A stretch of DNA of 64,000 nt, taken from contig NZ_MAXC01000023.1 in assembly GCF_001693485.1 (NCBI RefSeq), positions 1 through 64,000 of the forward strand, given 5' to 3'. Under the pieces are notes generated by a model that was not told the DNA's origin, did no database searches, and was given only the letters and a program-made list of their open reading frames with translations. Shown here one piece after another: positions 43,478-54,627 of the stretch. This stretch comes from Bradyrhizobium sp. LMTR 3. GTDB taxonomy: Bacteria; Pseudomonadota; Alphaproteobacteria; Rhizobiales; Xanthobacteraceae. Position 1 is the stretch's first letter, and every line of letters starts with the position of its first letter. A program made the translations under genes and the position numbers.

Positions 43478-43882
43478 TTACCAGTAAATGCCGTGCCGAT
43501 GCAGCTCGCGGACGATGCGCGCTTCGATCCAGTGGTGCCTGCGGCGCGGCTTCATGCTCCTGGACATGAACGCCGTTCTCCGGGCAACGGGCCTTCCGCG
43601 CTCGGCTCTCGACCGCTCGGCGGCCGGCTGTTGGACCTTTGCTGCCAGCTTGGGCGTCTCGGCCTTCGGTGTCTCGGCCTTCGCAGTCTCGGCTTTGGGC
43701 TCGATCGCCGGCCGCTCGACATATTTCGGCGGTTCCGGCGGCTGCGGGACTTCGGCGGTTTTCGGTGCATCGATGGCCTTCGCGGGTGCCCGCTCGATGC
43801 CCCCCAGCGACAAGCTTCGATCCCCAGCCTGAGCTGCGGCGGATGCGAGAACGAATCCTGCGATGAGAATGAGTTTACGCAT
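43478..43882 (-). CDS. Small secreted Pro/Glu/Lys-rich protein, function unknown
   Basis: A 134-residue exported protein. The signal peptide (about 1-19, AAQA) is followed by a low-complexity Pro/Glu/Lys/Ala region with imperfect KAETPKAETPK repeats (about 38-85) and a basic C-terminus (RRRHHWIEARIVRELHRHGIYW). I recognise no family. A region rich in charged residues after a signal suggests a periplasmic linker protein. Confidence 0.7.
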   Translation of the reverse strand: MRKLILIAGFVLASAAAQAGDRSLSLGGIERAPAKAIDAPKTAEVPQPPEPPKYVERPAIEPKAETAKAETPKAETPKLAAKVQQPAAERSRAERGRPVARRTAFMSRSMKPRRRHHWIEARIVRELHRHGIYW

Positions 43883-44009
43883 GTTGATGTCTCCCCTTGT
43901 GGTCGAGGCGGAGACTAGGCCGGGAGACGCGGCGCTTTATGTGAGACAGGTCACGCAAAGGCGTCGTGACCGTGTGTGCTGACGAATTCGGGAAACGTTC
44001 GGAAAAGCG

Positions 44010-44085
44010 TGGTGCCGCAAACAGGACTCGAACCTGTGACCCCGTCATTACGAATGACGTGCTCTACCAACTGAGCTATTGCGGC
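44010..44085 (-). tRNA. tRNA-Thr, anticodon CGT
   Basis: The minus-strand cloverleaf has acceptor GCCGCAA/TTGCGGC, D arm GCTC/GAGC, anticodon stem CGTCA/TGACG with loop TTCGTAA (anticodon CGT, reading ACG), T arm with GGTTCGAGTC, and encoded CCA. The plus-strand ORF that crosses it yields only the typical mistranslated-tRNA peptide. Confidence 0.95.
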
Positions 44086-44179
44086 GGACCGAAGCGGCGT
44101 CCGGGCGTTAGCCGCGAACGCCCGCACCTGATATCGGGCAGCGCCCCGATTGGCAAGAAAAACGCTGCTTCAGAAATGC

Positions 44180-45961
44180 CTAGCTGCCGCCCCAACGTGA
44201 CAAAAATCCCCGCCAGCCGCCGGCCTGGGCCTTGGGCAGAGCGAGTTGTTCCGCGAATTCGTCCGCGGGGCCGCCGTCCTCGTCGATGCCGGGGTCGTCC
44301 GGGGCTCGAATGAGGGGGATCACGACGGGAATCGGGGCCGGAACCGCCCTCGGAATATCCTGACGGGAACGGAACAGCGGTGCCGGCTGGCTTGGTGCCG
44401 GTTCGGCCGGCTTGGGCGGGGCTGGCTCCGGCGTCGGAAGAATGGTGGCCGCTTCGAGGCGGGGAGCCTCGGCGGGAAGCACTTCGGCGGCAGCCGCGGG
44501 TGGCGGCACATTGTCCTGCGCGGCCGGTGCCACGGGCGGTTCGGACGTCACGGGAGCGGTGGGCGCGGCGGGCTGCTCGTCCACAGCCTCGGGCGGCGCA
44601 ATCACCACGGCACGGCGCGGGGTCGCCAACATGGCTTCCTCGAACGGGGAGGATTCGATCGTGCTCGCCTTGTCGGACGGCAGGGCCGCGACCGGCGTCT
44701 GCCACTGGAAGGCATCGAGCCGCCCGGTGACGGGGGAGACCGGCCGCCAGCGATCACTGACATAGCCGTCCGCAGTCCAGGCCGGATCGTGCAGCGCGCG
44801 CACCGCGCGCAAGGTCCACGCGCGCGCCCGCCCCGAATCACCGTGTTCTGTGCGCTCGATCTCGGCCATCAACAGCGCGACGCGCTGCGTCGGCTGAGCG
44901 ATGAAGGGCGCCAGCGCCTCGCGCGCCTTGGTGAACTCGGACGCGTCGATCGCGGCGCGCGCGATCGCCAGCGCGCCTTCGATATGTTCAGGCGCTTTCG
45001 CCGCCAGCGTCTCGACCCGCACCAGCCGTTGGCGCGCGGAATCCCCCAACTTCACATGCGCATAGGCATCGGCCAGATCAGGATGCGGCTGCGCCAACCA
45101 CGCCGTCTCGACGAGACGCATCGAACGCCGCACCTGGTGCGCTTCGCTCTCGAACTTGCTCGCCAGCACCGCGGCGGGCACCAGCGTCGGCGCCAGCTTG
45201 ACCGCCTCCATCACGCTTTCGCGCGCCAGGTCGCGATCGACCTTTTCGAGTTCGAGCGCGCGTGCGGTGAGCAGCACGCCGCGCTGCCGGCGATAGGTCG
45301 CCTTGTCGATCAGCCCGGCCGATTGATTGTTGTCGAGGATTTTCAGCGCGCCGCCCCAGTCGCCCTTGGCGCAGCAGAAGCCGAGCACGGCGTGCGATGC
45401 CCATGACGACGACGGCGACAGCTTCAGCGCTTCCTCGGCGAGCATGACGGCGGCGACGGGATCGTCGGCACGCTGCGCCTCGATGAACAGGCCGCGCAGG
45501 CCCAACAGCCGCGTGTCTTCACGCTCGGCCATGGCGCGGAAGGCGCGCTGCGCGCCCTCGCGATCGCCGTCGAGCTGCGCCGATTGCGCGTGCAGCAGCA
45601 GGGCCAGCGGATCATGCGCCGCGTGCTTTCGCGCGGCGTCCGCGTGGATGCGGGCAGCCGTGGAATCGCCATGGCCGATCGCGAGCAGGCCTTGCGTGAT
45701 CGCATGCCGGCCGCGGGCCTGGCGACGTTCGCGCCGGTTGCGGCGGATCCGTTGCGGCGTCCGCCACAGGCCGCGCAGGATCGCCCACAGCATCATCGCC
45801 GCGACGATGACGATGCCGAGCGCCAGCACGAACACCGGCAGTGTGGTCTGCACGCGATAGCCGCCCCACGACAGCACGACATTGCCGGTCTGCTCGGCAA
45901 TCCAGGCTGCGCCCACTGCTCCGAGCGCGATCAACAGCAGAAACAGAATGATCCGGACCAT
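44180..45961 (-). CDS. hemY: HemY-family membrane protein linked to heme biosynthesis
   Basis: A 593-residue protein. Two N-terminal helices (about 1-20 and 40-62) lead into a helical TPR-like body (about 80-400), with LLAIGHGDSTAARIHADAA, LLGLRGLFIEAQRADDP and AVLGFCCAKGDWGGALKIL. The C-terminal 150 residues are low-complexity Pro/Ala. This is the HemY of the hemC-hemD-hemX-hemY series in proteobacteria (not protoporphyrinogen oxidase), thought to organise late heme synthesis. It sits 8 bases behind the Mic60-like gene, in an operon with hemD. Confidence 0.88.
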   Translation of the reverse strand: MVRIILFLLLIALGAVGAAWIAEQTGNVVLSWGGYRVQTTLPVFVLALGIVIVAAMMLWAILRGLWRTPQRIRRNRRERRQARGRHAITQGLLAIGHGDSTAARIHADAARKHAAHDPLALLLHAQSAQLDGDREGAQRAFRAMAEREDTRLLGLRGLFIEAQRADDPVAAVMLAEEALKLSPSSSWASHAVLGFCCAKGDWGGALKILDNNQSAGLIDKATYRRQRGVLLTARALELEKVDRDLARESVMEAVKLAPTLVPAAVLASKFESEAHQVRRSMRLVETAWLAQPHPDLADAYAHVKLGDSARQRLVRVETLAAKAPEHIEGALAIARAAIDASEFTKAREALAPFIAQPTQRVALLMAEIERTEHGDSGRARAWTLRAVRALHDPAWTADGYVSDRWRPVSPVTGRLDAFQWQTPVAALPSDKASTIESSPFEEAMLATPRRAVVIAPPEAVDEQPAAPTAPVTSEPPVAPAAQDNVPPPAAAAEVLPAEAPRLEAATILPTPEPAPPKPAEPAPSQPAPLFRSRQDIPRAVPAPIPVVIPLIRAPDDPGIDEDGGPADEFAEQLALPKAQAGGWRGFLSRWGGS

Positions 45962-45969
45962 TGAAATCC

Positions 45970-47205
45970 TTATTGCGCCGGTTTGGCGAGCACAGCCATG
46001 GCCTCAGTCGCAAATTGACGGGATGCAGCCAGCGCGGCGTCGCGCGCGTCGGCCGACGCAAGCCATGATTGCGCCGCAGCGCGATCGGCCGGCTCCAGCG
46101 TCTTCAACTCCCGCCGCGCCTCGTTGAAATCGTTGCGCAGCGCAGCCGCCGTGATCCGCGCCACCACGGCGCCGCGGTCCGTGCCGGCGGTATCGGTGCG
46201 TTCGATCTTGACCAGTTTGGCAGCGCCCGCCTGCAGACGGTCGACGATGCCGGTGCCGGTGGTGGCGGAGCTCTGTTGGGCCGGCAACAGTTTTGGCACC
46301 AGCGCCAACAGTTCCGTGCTCAGCTTGCCGGCATTCGGCACGCCCTTCTCCGCAAATTCATCGAGCGGCTTGAGCGCTTCGGGATTTGGTGCCAGCGCCT
46401 TGGCCGCGGCGAGCGCCGTCGGATAGGGATCGCCGATTCTGACCAGCACATCGAGCAGCGCTGCCGATACCACACGGCGTAGCGGCATATCATCCGCAGG
46501 TTTGGCGTCGGCTGTCGTGTCGGCAAGCTTGCTGCCTTGTTGCGCGATTTCGGCGCTCTGCGCCCGTATCTGGCTCTCGACCTTGGCGATGCGTTCTGCG
46601 AAAGCCGCGAGATCAGGCGACACGGCGCCGTCGCCACGCGGCGCCGACTTCACTTCGTTGATGGCAGATGCCAGCTTCTCGCCTTGCGCGCGCGCCGTGG
46701 CGAGCTCACCGCGCAGCGTCGCGACCGATTTTTCAAGTGCGTCAGTGCGCGCGGCCGCGGCCGGATCGGCCACGGGTTTCCCCACCTTGGATTCGAGGCC
46801 GGCGATTTGCGCGGTCAAACCGTCGATGGCGGCGGCGTTGAGCTGCGCGGTCTGCGATACGGAGGCCGGCTGAATCGCGGGCCAGCCCAGCATCCAGCCG
46901 ACGCCGATCACCAGCGCCGCCGCGACCGCGCCGGAAACCGGCGCGACGACCCAAGGCGACACGGGAGGCGACACGGGCCGGGACGGCGGCTCCGCAACCC
47001 GTGACTCCTCAACTGGAGCCTCCTCAACCGGCGCTCGGGCGATCTCGGGCGCGGGCTCCGTCACGGGCTCGGACGGCGCCTCGCCGGAACTCTTGGTCTC
47101 GCTCGATACTTCGGAGGCATCGAGATCGATGGTCGGTGGCTCACGCTTCGGCCGACCCGATTCGGGCAGCGATCCAGTGTCTTCGGGCCTGTTGTCGACC
47201 ATCAC
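45970..47205 (-). CDS. Alphaproteobacterial Mic60/mitofilin-like inner-membrane protein
   Basis: A 411-residue protein. An acidic N-terminus (about 1-80) is followed by one transmembrane helix (about 84-106, AALVIGVGWMLGWP), a coiled-coil stretch (about 120-235) and a C-terminal helical domain (about 250-405, LVRIGDPYPTALAAAKAL...) in the Mic60 position. Alphaproteobacterial Mic60 shapes inner-membrane folds and is found between hemD and hemY, exactly as here. The position matches HemX of enterobacteria, of which it may be a relative. The function in heme synthesis is unclear. Confidence 0.82.
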   Translation of the reverse strand: MMVDNRPEDTGSLPESGRPKREPPTIDLDASEVSSETKSSGEAPSEPVTEPAPEIARAPVEEAPVEESRVAEPPSRPVSPPVSPWVVAPVSGAVAAALVIGVGWMLGWPAIQPASVSQTAQLNAAAIDGLTAQIAGLESKVGKPVADPAAAARTDALEKSVATLRGELATARAQGEKLASAINEVKSAPRGDGAVSPDLAAFAERIAKVESQIRAQSAEIAQQGSKLADTTADAKPADDMPLRRVVSAALLDVLVRIGDPYPTALAAAKALAPNPEALKPLDEFAEKGVPNAGKLSTELLALVPKLLPAQQSSATTGTGIVDRLQAGAAKLVKIERTDTAGTDRGAVVARITAAALRNDFNEARRELKTLEPADRAAAQSWLASADARDAALAASRQFATEAMAVLAKPAQ

Positions 47206-47260
47206 AGCGGTTCCCTTAAGGTGGTTAGATGCCGGAACTTAGCAGAATCGAGACGTCTTA

Positions 47261-47309
47261 GAGCATGATCCAGCCGTGGCGGCACCGGTTTTCCGATAAG
47301 ACCATGCTC
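47261..47309. repeat. Inverted repeat, family D (GAGCATGATCC...CCGGTTTTCCG...ACCATGCTC)
   Basis: GAGCATGATC and ACCATGCTC are inverse at the ends of the element, around GGCACCGGTTTTCC. It is in the hemD to Mic60 spacer, making that 108-base gap the least tight join of the operon. Confidence 0.65.
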
Positions 47310-47313
47310 AGAC

Positions 47314-48069
47314 TTAAAGATTAGGACCCGATCGGGCCTGCAACGCCCGGTCCAGCGCCTCGAACAGCGCGTTTTCATCCGGTGAAACCGCCGTCGTGAC
47401 CTGGGTCGCGCCAGCATCCCGCAACACCGCGGCGACGCCTGCCGAAATGCAGCACTGCGCCAGCGCCAATGCCGAGATTTCGACGCCGCCGAAGCGTGCC
47501 GCCTCCAGAAACGCACGCGCGCTGCGCCGCGAGTAATGCAGCACGGCCTCGACCTCATGCGCCACGAAAGCGTCACATATTTCCCGCGGCAGGCTGGGCA
47601 CGGGCACCATCCGGTACGTGGTATGCGTCACCACCGTAAAACCCTTCTCGCCGAGTTCACCGGCAAGGTCGCGCGCGAGATCGGCGCCGGCGAGGTACAG
47701 GATCGGGCTCGCCTTCTTCAGTTGCTTCGATTTCGCGATCGCCAGCACCAGATCGCGCAACGCGCCGGCGTCGCCCTTGGAGGCGATCACGTCGTCAAAC
47801 CCCGCATCGCGGGCCGCCGCCGCGGTATTTTCTCCGACCGAGAACAACGGCAGTTCGAGAAGCCGGCTGTCGGCAAGTTGGGGCGCGATGGCGCGCAGCG
47901 CGTTGGCGCTGGTGACGATGACGGCGCTATAAGTCGCGTCCGCATCGTCCTGGAACGGCACCGGCTCGAACCGCAACATCGGCGCGCGCAGCACGTCGAA
48001 CCCCCGCGCGCGGAGGGCCTTCGCCGTCATCTCATCATCCGGACTTGGTCGCGTCACGAGAACGGCCAT
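47314..48069 (-). CDS. hemD: Uroporphyrinogen-III synthase
   Basis: A 251-residue cytosolic enzyme that cyclises hydroxymethylbilane with inversion of ring D. Sequence in this family is weakly conserved, but AVLVTRPSPDDEMTAKALRARG at the start, AVIVTSANALRAIAPQL, LPLFSVGENTAAAARDAGF and VLHYSRRSARAFLEAA are good markers. Genomic context (HemD, Mic60, HemY in order) supports it. It is divergent from tsaD across 115 bases. Confidence 0.93.
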   Translation of the reverse strand: MAVLVTRPSPDDEMTAKALRARGFDVLRAPMLRFEPVPFQDDADATYSAVIVTSANALRAIAPQLADSRLLELPLFSVGENTAAAARDAGFDDVIASKGDAGALRDLVLAIAKSKQLKKASPILYLAGADLARDLAGELGEKGFTVVTHTTYRMVPVPSLPREICDAFVAHEVEAVLHYSRRSARAFLEAARFGGVEISALALAQCCISAGVAAVLRDAGATQVTTAVSPDENALFEALDRALQARSGPNL

Positions 48070-48184
48070 ATTTCAGATCTCCGCCAAACCGGTTTCGGGC
48101 ACGCGCAGGCGATTGCACGTTGTGACCTCGTAATGCTACCCGGTTACGGAAGCGTTGTTTTTGGCGATAGCGCAAGGGTTTAAA

Positions 48185-49276
48185 TTGGACAACGACAAGC
48201 CGATGCTGGTGCTGGGTATCGAGACCACCTGCGATGAAACCGCAGCCGCCGTGGTCGAGCGCCAGCGCGACGGCAGCGGAAAGATTCTATCCAATATCGT
48301 GCGCTCGCAGACCTCGGAGCACGCCCGTTTCGGCGGCGTGGTGCCGGAGATCGCGGCACGCGCCCATGTCGACCTGCTCGACGGCATCGTCGGCCAGGCC
48401 ATGAAGGACGCCAATGTCGGTTTCGCGCAATTGTCGGCGGTGGCGGCCGCTGCAGGTCCCGGCCTGATCGGCGGCGTGATTGTCGGCCTCACCACCGCCA
48501 AGGCCATTGCGATGGTGCATGACACGCCGCTGATCGCGGTCAATCATCTCGAGGCGCACGCGCTGACGCCGCGGCTCACTTGCGCGCTGGCCTTTCCCTA
48601 TTGCCTGTTTCTCGCCTCCGGCGGTCACACCCAGATCGTCGCCGTGGTCGGCGTCGGCAAATATGTGCGGCTCGGCACCACCGTCGACGACGCGATGGGG
48701 GAAGCCTTCGACAAGGTCGCAAAGATGTTGTCGCTGCCCTATCCCGGCGGCCCTGAGGTCGAGCGCGCGGCGGGAAGCGGCGACGCCAGACGCTTCGCCT
48801 TTCCGCGGCCGATGCTCGGCCGGCCGGATGCGAATTTCTCGCTGTCGGGATTGAAGACGGCGGTTCGCAATGAGGCCAACCGCTTGGCGCCGCTGGAGCC
48901 GCAGGACGTCAGCGACCTCTGCGCCAGTTTTCAGGCCGCGGTGCTGGAATCGACCGCAGATCGGCTGAGCGTCGGCTTGAGAGTGTTTCACGAGCAATTC
49001 GGCCCGCCCCGCGCGTTGGTCGCCGCCGGTGGCGTCGCCGCCAATCATGCCATTCGCGGGGCGCTGCAGGATGTCGCCTCGAAGGCGCAGACCACGCTGA
49101 TCATTCCGCCGCCTGCACTCTGCACCGATAACGGCGCCATGATCGCCTGGGCCGGCGCGGAGCGGATGGCGCTGGGATTGACCGATACGATGGATGCGCC
49201 GCCGCGCGCGCGCTGGCTGCTCGACGCCAACGCAACCGCGCCGGCCGGCTTCGCCAACACCCGCGCAGGATTCTGA
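48185..49276 (+). CDS. tsaD: tRNA N6-threonylcarbamoyladenosine transferase subunit TsaD
   Basis: A 363-residue ASKHA-fold enzyme that transfers threonylcarbamoyl to A37 of ANN-decoding tRNAs, with TsaB/TsaE. Landmarks: VLGIETTCDETAAAVV (about 8-23), the HARFGGVVPEIAARAH metal-site His, VNHLEAHAL, the ASGGHTQIV loop and GGVAANHAIRG. The start is a TTG at 48185 with AAGGG 8 bases upstream; an ATG at 48203 is also possible. gpsA follows after one base, so they form an operon with the EVE gene. Confidence 0.96.
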   Translation: MDNDKPMLVLGIETTCDETAAAVVERQRDGSGKILSNIVRSQTSEHARFGGVVPEIAARAHVDLLDGIVGQAMKDANVGFAQLSAVAAAAGPGLIGGVIVGLTTAKAIAMVHDTPLIAVNHLEAHALTPRLTCALAFPYCLFLASGGHTQIVAVVGVGKYVRLGTTVDDAMGEAFDKVAKMLSLPYPGGPEVERAAGSGDARRFAFPRPMLGRPDANFSLSGLKTAVRNEANRLAPLEPQDVSDLCASFQAAVLESTADRLSVGLRVFHEQFGPPRALVAAGGVAANHAIRGALQDVASKAQTTLIIPPPALCTDNGAMIAWAGAERMALGLTDTMDAPPRARWLLDANATAPAGFANTRAGF

Positions 49277-49277
49277 C

Positions 49278-50258
49278 ATGACGTCCTTCAATTCCGTCGC
49301 GGTGATCGGCGGTGGCGCTTATGGCACCGCGCTCGCCTGCGCCGCGGTGCGCGCCGGCCGCAAAGTCGTGCTCTATGCGCGAAGCGCCGAAAGCGCCGCG
49401 CAGATGCAGACGACGCGAAACAATCCAAAACTACCCGGCGTGAGCCTCGACAGCAGTATCGGCGTCACGGCCGACATCGTCGCCGCGGCGCGCACGGACA
49501 TCGTCCTGCTTGCGACGCCTGCGCAAAGTTTGCGCGAAGCCGCGGCGACGCTAGCGCCGCACCTCAAGCCAAAGACACCCGTCGTCGCCTGCGCCAAGGG
49601 CATAGAGCGCGGCACCCACCGGTTCATGACCGAGATCATTGCCGAGACCATACCGGATGCAATCCCTGCGATCCTGTCGGGACCGAACTTCGCCGACGAC
49701 GTCGCGCGAGGCCTTCCGACCGCCGTGACGCTTGCGGCAAGGGACGACAAGCTGGCAGGCCGTCTGGTGCAGGCGCTGGGCTCGTCAACATTCCGGCCCT
49801 ATCACACCACGGATGTTCGCGGCGTCGAGATCGGCGGCGCGGCCAAGAACGTGCTGGCGATCGCAGCCGGGATCGTCGTCGGCCGTCAGCTCGGCGCCTC
49901 GGCGCTGGCCGCACTGACCACGCGCGGCTTCAGCGAACTCGCGCGCCTCGGCCGCGCCTGCGGCGCGCGCAGCGAAACGTTGGCGGGCCTGTCGGGTCTC
50001 GGCGATCTGATCCTGAGCTGCTCCAGTCCGCAGTCTCGCAATTTGGCATTCGGCATCGCGCTCGGGCGCGGCGAGCTGCCGAACCGTGACAAGCTCGCCG
50101 AAGGCGAATTCACCGCGCCGGTCTTGATCGAACTGGCGGCTTCGCAAAACGTCGATATGCCGGTATCAAATGCGGTCGCGGCGATCCTCGGCAGCAAGGT
50201 GACGATCGACGCGGCGATCGAAGGCCTGCTGACGCGGCCGTTCAAGGCGGAGGAATGA
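49278..50258 (+). CDS. gpsA: NAD(P)-dependent glycerol-3-phosphate dehydrogenase
   Basis: A 326-residue enzyme making sn-glycerol-3-phosphate for phospholipids. The Rossmann opening is VAVIGGGAYGTALACA (most homologues have GxGxWG). Other landmarks are VACAKGIE, ILSGPNFADDVARGLPTAV, the catalytic Lys in GAAKNVLAIAAGIV, and GLSGLGDLILSC. It overlaps no neighbours but starts one base after tsaD stops. The EVE gene follows after two bases. Confidence 0.96.
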   Translation: MTSFNSVAVIGGGAYGTALACAAVRAGRKVVLYARSAESAAQMQTTRNNPKLPGVSLDSSIGVTADIVAAARTDIVLLATPAQSLREAAATLAPHLKPKTPVVACAKGIERGTHRFMTEIIAETIPDAIPAILSGPNFADDVARGLPTAVTLAARDDKLAGRLVQALGSSTFRPYHTTDVRGVEIGGAAKNVLAIAAGIVVGRQLGASALAALTTRGFSELARLGRACGARSETLAGLSGLGDLILSCSSPQSRNLAFGIALGRGELPNRDKLAEGEFTAPVLIELAASQNVDMPVSNAVAAILGSKVTIDAAIEGLLTRPFKAEE

Positions 50259-50260
50259 CG

Positions 50261-50674
50261 ATGGCTTACTGGCTGGTGAAATCTGAACCGTCGGCCTGGT
50301 CATGGGACCAGCAGGTCGCAAAGGGAGCAAAGGGCGAAGCCTGGACTGGCGTGCGCAATTTCACCGCGCGGCAGAACCTGGTGAACATGAAGAAGGGCGA
50401 CAAGGCCTTCTTCTATCATTCCAACGAGGGCAAGGAGATCGTCGGCATCGCGGAAGTCATCAAGGAAGCCTATCCCGATCCGACCGACAAGACCGGCAAA
50501 TTCGTCTGTGTCGACATCAAGGCCGACAAGCCGTTGAAGATGCCGGTGACGATGGCCGCGATCAAGGCTGACAAGAAGCTCGCCGACATGGCGCTGGTAA
50601 AATATTCGCGGCTGTCGGTGCAGCCGGTCACGGCGGAAGAGTGGAAGCTGGTCTGCACGATGGGCGGGATGTAG
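50261..50674 (+). CDS. EVE-domain (PUA-like) protein
   Basis: A 137-residue EVE-domain protein. The PUA/YTH-like fold is evident: YWLVKSEPSAWSWDQQV, WTGVRNFTARQNLVNMKKGDKAFFYHSNEGKEIVGIAEVI, and KYSRLSVQPVTAEEW. The domain may bind modified bases in RNA or DNA. In this gene order it usually accompanies tsaD and gpsA. The ATG at 50261 is favoured over 50255 because GGAGGA is 7 bases before it. Confidence 0.92.
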   Translation: MAYWLVKSEPSAWSWDQQVAKGAKGEAWTGVRNFTARQNLVNMKKGDKAFFYHSNEGKEIVGIAEVIKEAYPDPTDKTGKFVCVDIKADKPLKMPVTMAAIKADKKLADMALVKYSRLSVQPVTAEEWKLVCTMGGM

Positions 50675-50686
50675 CGCGCTCTTACT

Positions 50687-50823
50687 TCCCCTCTCCCCTT
50701 GTGGGAGAGGGTGGATCGAATGAGCGTCAGCTCATTCGAGACGGGTGAGGGGTCTGCTTCCGCGGAGAGAACCCCTCATCCGGCGGACTGCGTCCGCCAC
50801 CTTCTCCCACAAGGGGAGAAGGA
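50687..50823. repeat. Palindromic intergenic repeat (CCCTCTCCCCTTGTGGGAGAGG...CCTTCTCCCACAAGGGGAGAAGG)
   Basis: The left block CCCCTTGTGGGAGAGGG and the right block CTTCTCCCACAAGGGGAG are inverse. The inner ATGAGCGTCAGCTCAT and GGCGGACTGCGTCCGCC are small palindromes. It lies between the convergent EVE and topoisomerase genes. Confidence 0.8.
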
Positions 50824-50829
50824 AGAAAC

Positions 50830-51981
50830 TTACGCTGCCGCAGCCGCGGTCACCACCTGCGCCAGCAGGGCCTCGCGTTTCGCTTGCGTGCGATAGCCTT
50901 TCATCGTCGCGGCAAAGCGCTCGAGGATGCCGTCTTCGAACGCGGTGACGATGGTGTCGTGGACATAGCTCTTGCGGCAGATCGCCGGCGTGTTCGAGAG
51001 TTCGTCGGCCGCCGCGCGCACGGCTTCGAGCACCTGCTTCTTGCGGCCGCGGGCGCTCGCCGCCGGTGAAATTCGCGACAATGATTCCAGCACCACGGCC
51101 GATGCCATCAGCGTGCGGAAATCCTTCAGCGAAATCTTGATGCCGGCGATCTCGCGCAGGAACCCGTTCACGGCCGTGGTCGAGGCTGCGCGCACGACGC
51201 CGGACCTGTCGCGGTACTGGAACATGCGTTTGCCCGGCACGGTGCGCAGGATGCCGATGGCGCGCACCAGCTTGGCGGCATCGCATTCCTTGCGCACGGC
51301 CTTGCCGCCCTTGGCCTTGAAGGTCAGGACGAGGCAATCGTCTTCCAGCGTGACGTTCGATTTCAACAGCGTGGTGGCGCCGCGGGTGCCGTTGAGACGA
51401 GCATATGACTCGTTGCCGGGACGGATCGCGGTACGCGCGATCAACTCGATCACGGCCGAGAGTGCGAACTCCCGCGTCGGCTCCTCGCCCGACAGATACG
51501 CAGAGACCTTCCGCCGGATCTTGGGCAGCGCCGCAACCAGTTTAGCCAGGCGATGCGCCTTGCGGTGCTCGCGAACCTTTTCCCAATCGGCGTGGTAGCG
51601 ATACTGCAACCGGCCAGCGGCATCGAAGCCTACCGCCTGTAGATGCGAGTTCGGATCGGCCGAATAGCGAACGTCGCGATAGGCCGGCGGCACCGCCATC
51701 GAATGCAGACGCCGGATCGTTCCGGCGTGACGGATCTGCGTGCCATTGGCGCGAATGAATGAATAGCTTTTTCCGCGCTTGATGCGGCGGATGGTCAGGC
51801 CGTTTTGATCGCCGAGTTTGAGGCCAAGTTCCTGTGCCAGCGCTTCGACGGTGATGATGTGCGGCTTTGCCGCGGACGATTTGGGAGATCCCTTCGGCAG
51901 TTGCCCGAGCGCTTCGGCCAATGCGACGGCAGGATCGGCGGAAACGGGCCGCGTAGCCTCGAAATTCTGCTGATCCATCAT
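50830..51981 (-). CDS. DNA topoisomerase IB (poxvirus-type)
   Basis: A 383-residue type IB topoisomerase that relaxes supercoils by a 3'-phosphotyrosyl intermediate. The catalytic domain has the RTAIRPGNESYARLNGTRGATTL segment with an active-site Arg, the Lys of LTFKAKGGKAV, the later ISLKDFRTLMASA with the His/Arg position (KDFRT), and the nucleophile Tyr in ICRKSYVHDTIV. It is typical of free-living alphaproteobacteria and often carried beside Ku/LigD genes, none of which are here. The N-terminal 45 residues are a non-conserved extension. Either Met at 51981 or the next codon may start it. Confidence 0.92.
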   Translation of the reverse strand: MMDQQNFEATRPVSADPAVALAEALGQLPKGSPKSSAAKPHIITVEALAQELGLKLGDQNGLTIRRIKRGKSYSFIRANGTQIRHAGTIRRLHSMAVPPAYRDVRYSADPNSHLQAVGFDAAGRLQYRYHADWEKVREHRKAHRLAKLVAALPKIRRKVSAYLSGEEPTREFALSAVIELIARTAIRPGNESYARLNGTRGATTLLKSNVTLEDDCLVLTFKAKGGKAVRKECDAAKLVRAIGILRTVPGKRMFQYRDRSGVVRAASTTAVNGFLREIAGIKISLKDFRTLMASAVVLESLSRISPAASARGRKKQVLEAVRAAADELSNTPAICRKSYVHDTIVTAFEDGILERFAATMKGYRTQAKREALLAQVVTAAAAA

Positions 51982-52350
51982 GTCCGTTGTCGCCTTGCTC
52001 CGCCTGTTTCGCCGGTAATGCCGTTTGTTATGGCTTGTTCCGGGAGGCCGCCGGCCCCGGGGAGGCCATTTAGGGGGTAACGAACCACTTTGCGAGTCTC
52101 GATTCCGTCATTGGAGGTTATTGGATACCGTTCACGGGGGCCATTCCGCCGATAACGTTGATTTGCCCTGAGCGGGACCCGCGAAAATGGCCTGACTTTG
52201 ATCCGCGACAAGGCCGGGAACCGCCTGGCCGACCAAGGTCGCAGACGTTCCGCCTTGTCCGGGCATCGTCCCGCGACGCATAATCGCTGCAACAATCAGG
52301 GACGATTTGTGGCCGCCGAGCATCCGGCCGCAATGAGTGGGAGGATAAAG

Positions 52351-54303
<1,953 letters not shown>

Positions 54304-54627
54304 GACGCCGCTGGAGCAAGCATCTCGTCCCGGGATCCGGGACGAGGCAATGCCGAATTTTGCGGCAATCCCATCGCTCACGCGTTTGTCAGTGGCGAAC
54401 CCGCCTCGCCGGGCTTTTCGCCGCTGCGTGTCGTTTTACGGCCATTTACTTTATTTCGAGCATTCCCTTTGTTCCTTCCATCGAAAACAATCCCGAAGGC
54501 TGGCGTTGAACCCAGCCGGTCAGTTCGCGCGACTAAACTGAAAACGCGTGGACGAGACAGCGGGCCGTCAAGGCTTGAAAGGACATTTTGAGGGCCCCTG
54601 AGAGGGCGGGCAGAGTGGAGCTGGGGA
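54304..54627. other. Intergenic region, 324 bp, after acs
   Basis: It holds a 10-bp-stem hairpin at 54324-54346 and otherwise no recognisable gene or repeat. The short ORFs in it have no start-site or family support. The right half is probably the promoter and leader of the L,D-transpeptidase gene, with GGAGCTGGGGA as the ribosome site. Confidence 0.5.
54324..54346. terminator. Hairpin after acs
   Basis: CTCGTCCCGG and CCGGGACGAG pair as a perfect 10-base stem around GAT, 21 bases after the acs stop. The flank lacks a T-run, so it may end or protect the transcript without being a textbook terminator. Confidence 0.5.

Noticed and set aside
43966..44313. Plus-strand ORF crossing tRNA-Thr (peptide with NRTRTCDPVITNDVLYQLSYCG)
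   Set aside because: This peptide is the well-known spurious translation of tRNA sequence that appears in automated annotations.
54350..54541. Plus-strand ORF of 63 residues between acs and the L,D-transpeptidase
   Set aside because: No ribosome site, no resemblance to a family, and overlaps the probable promoter region.
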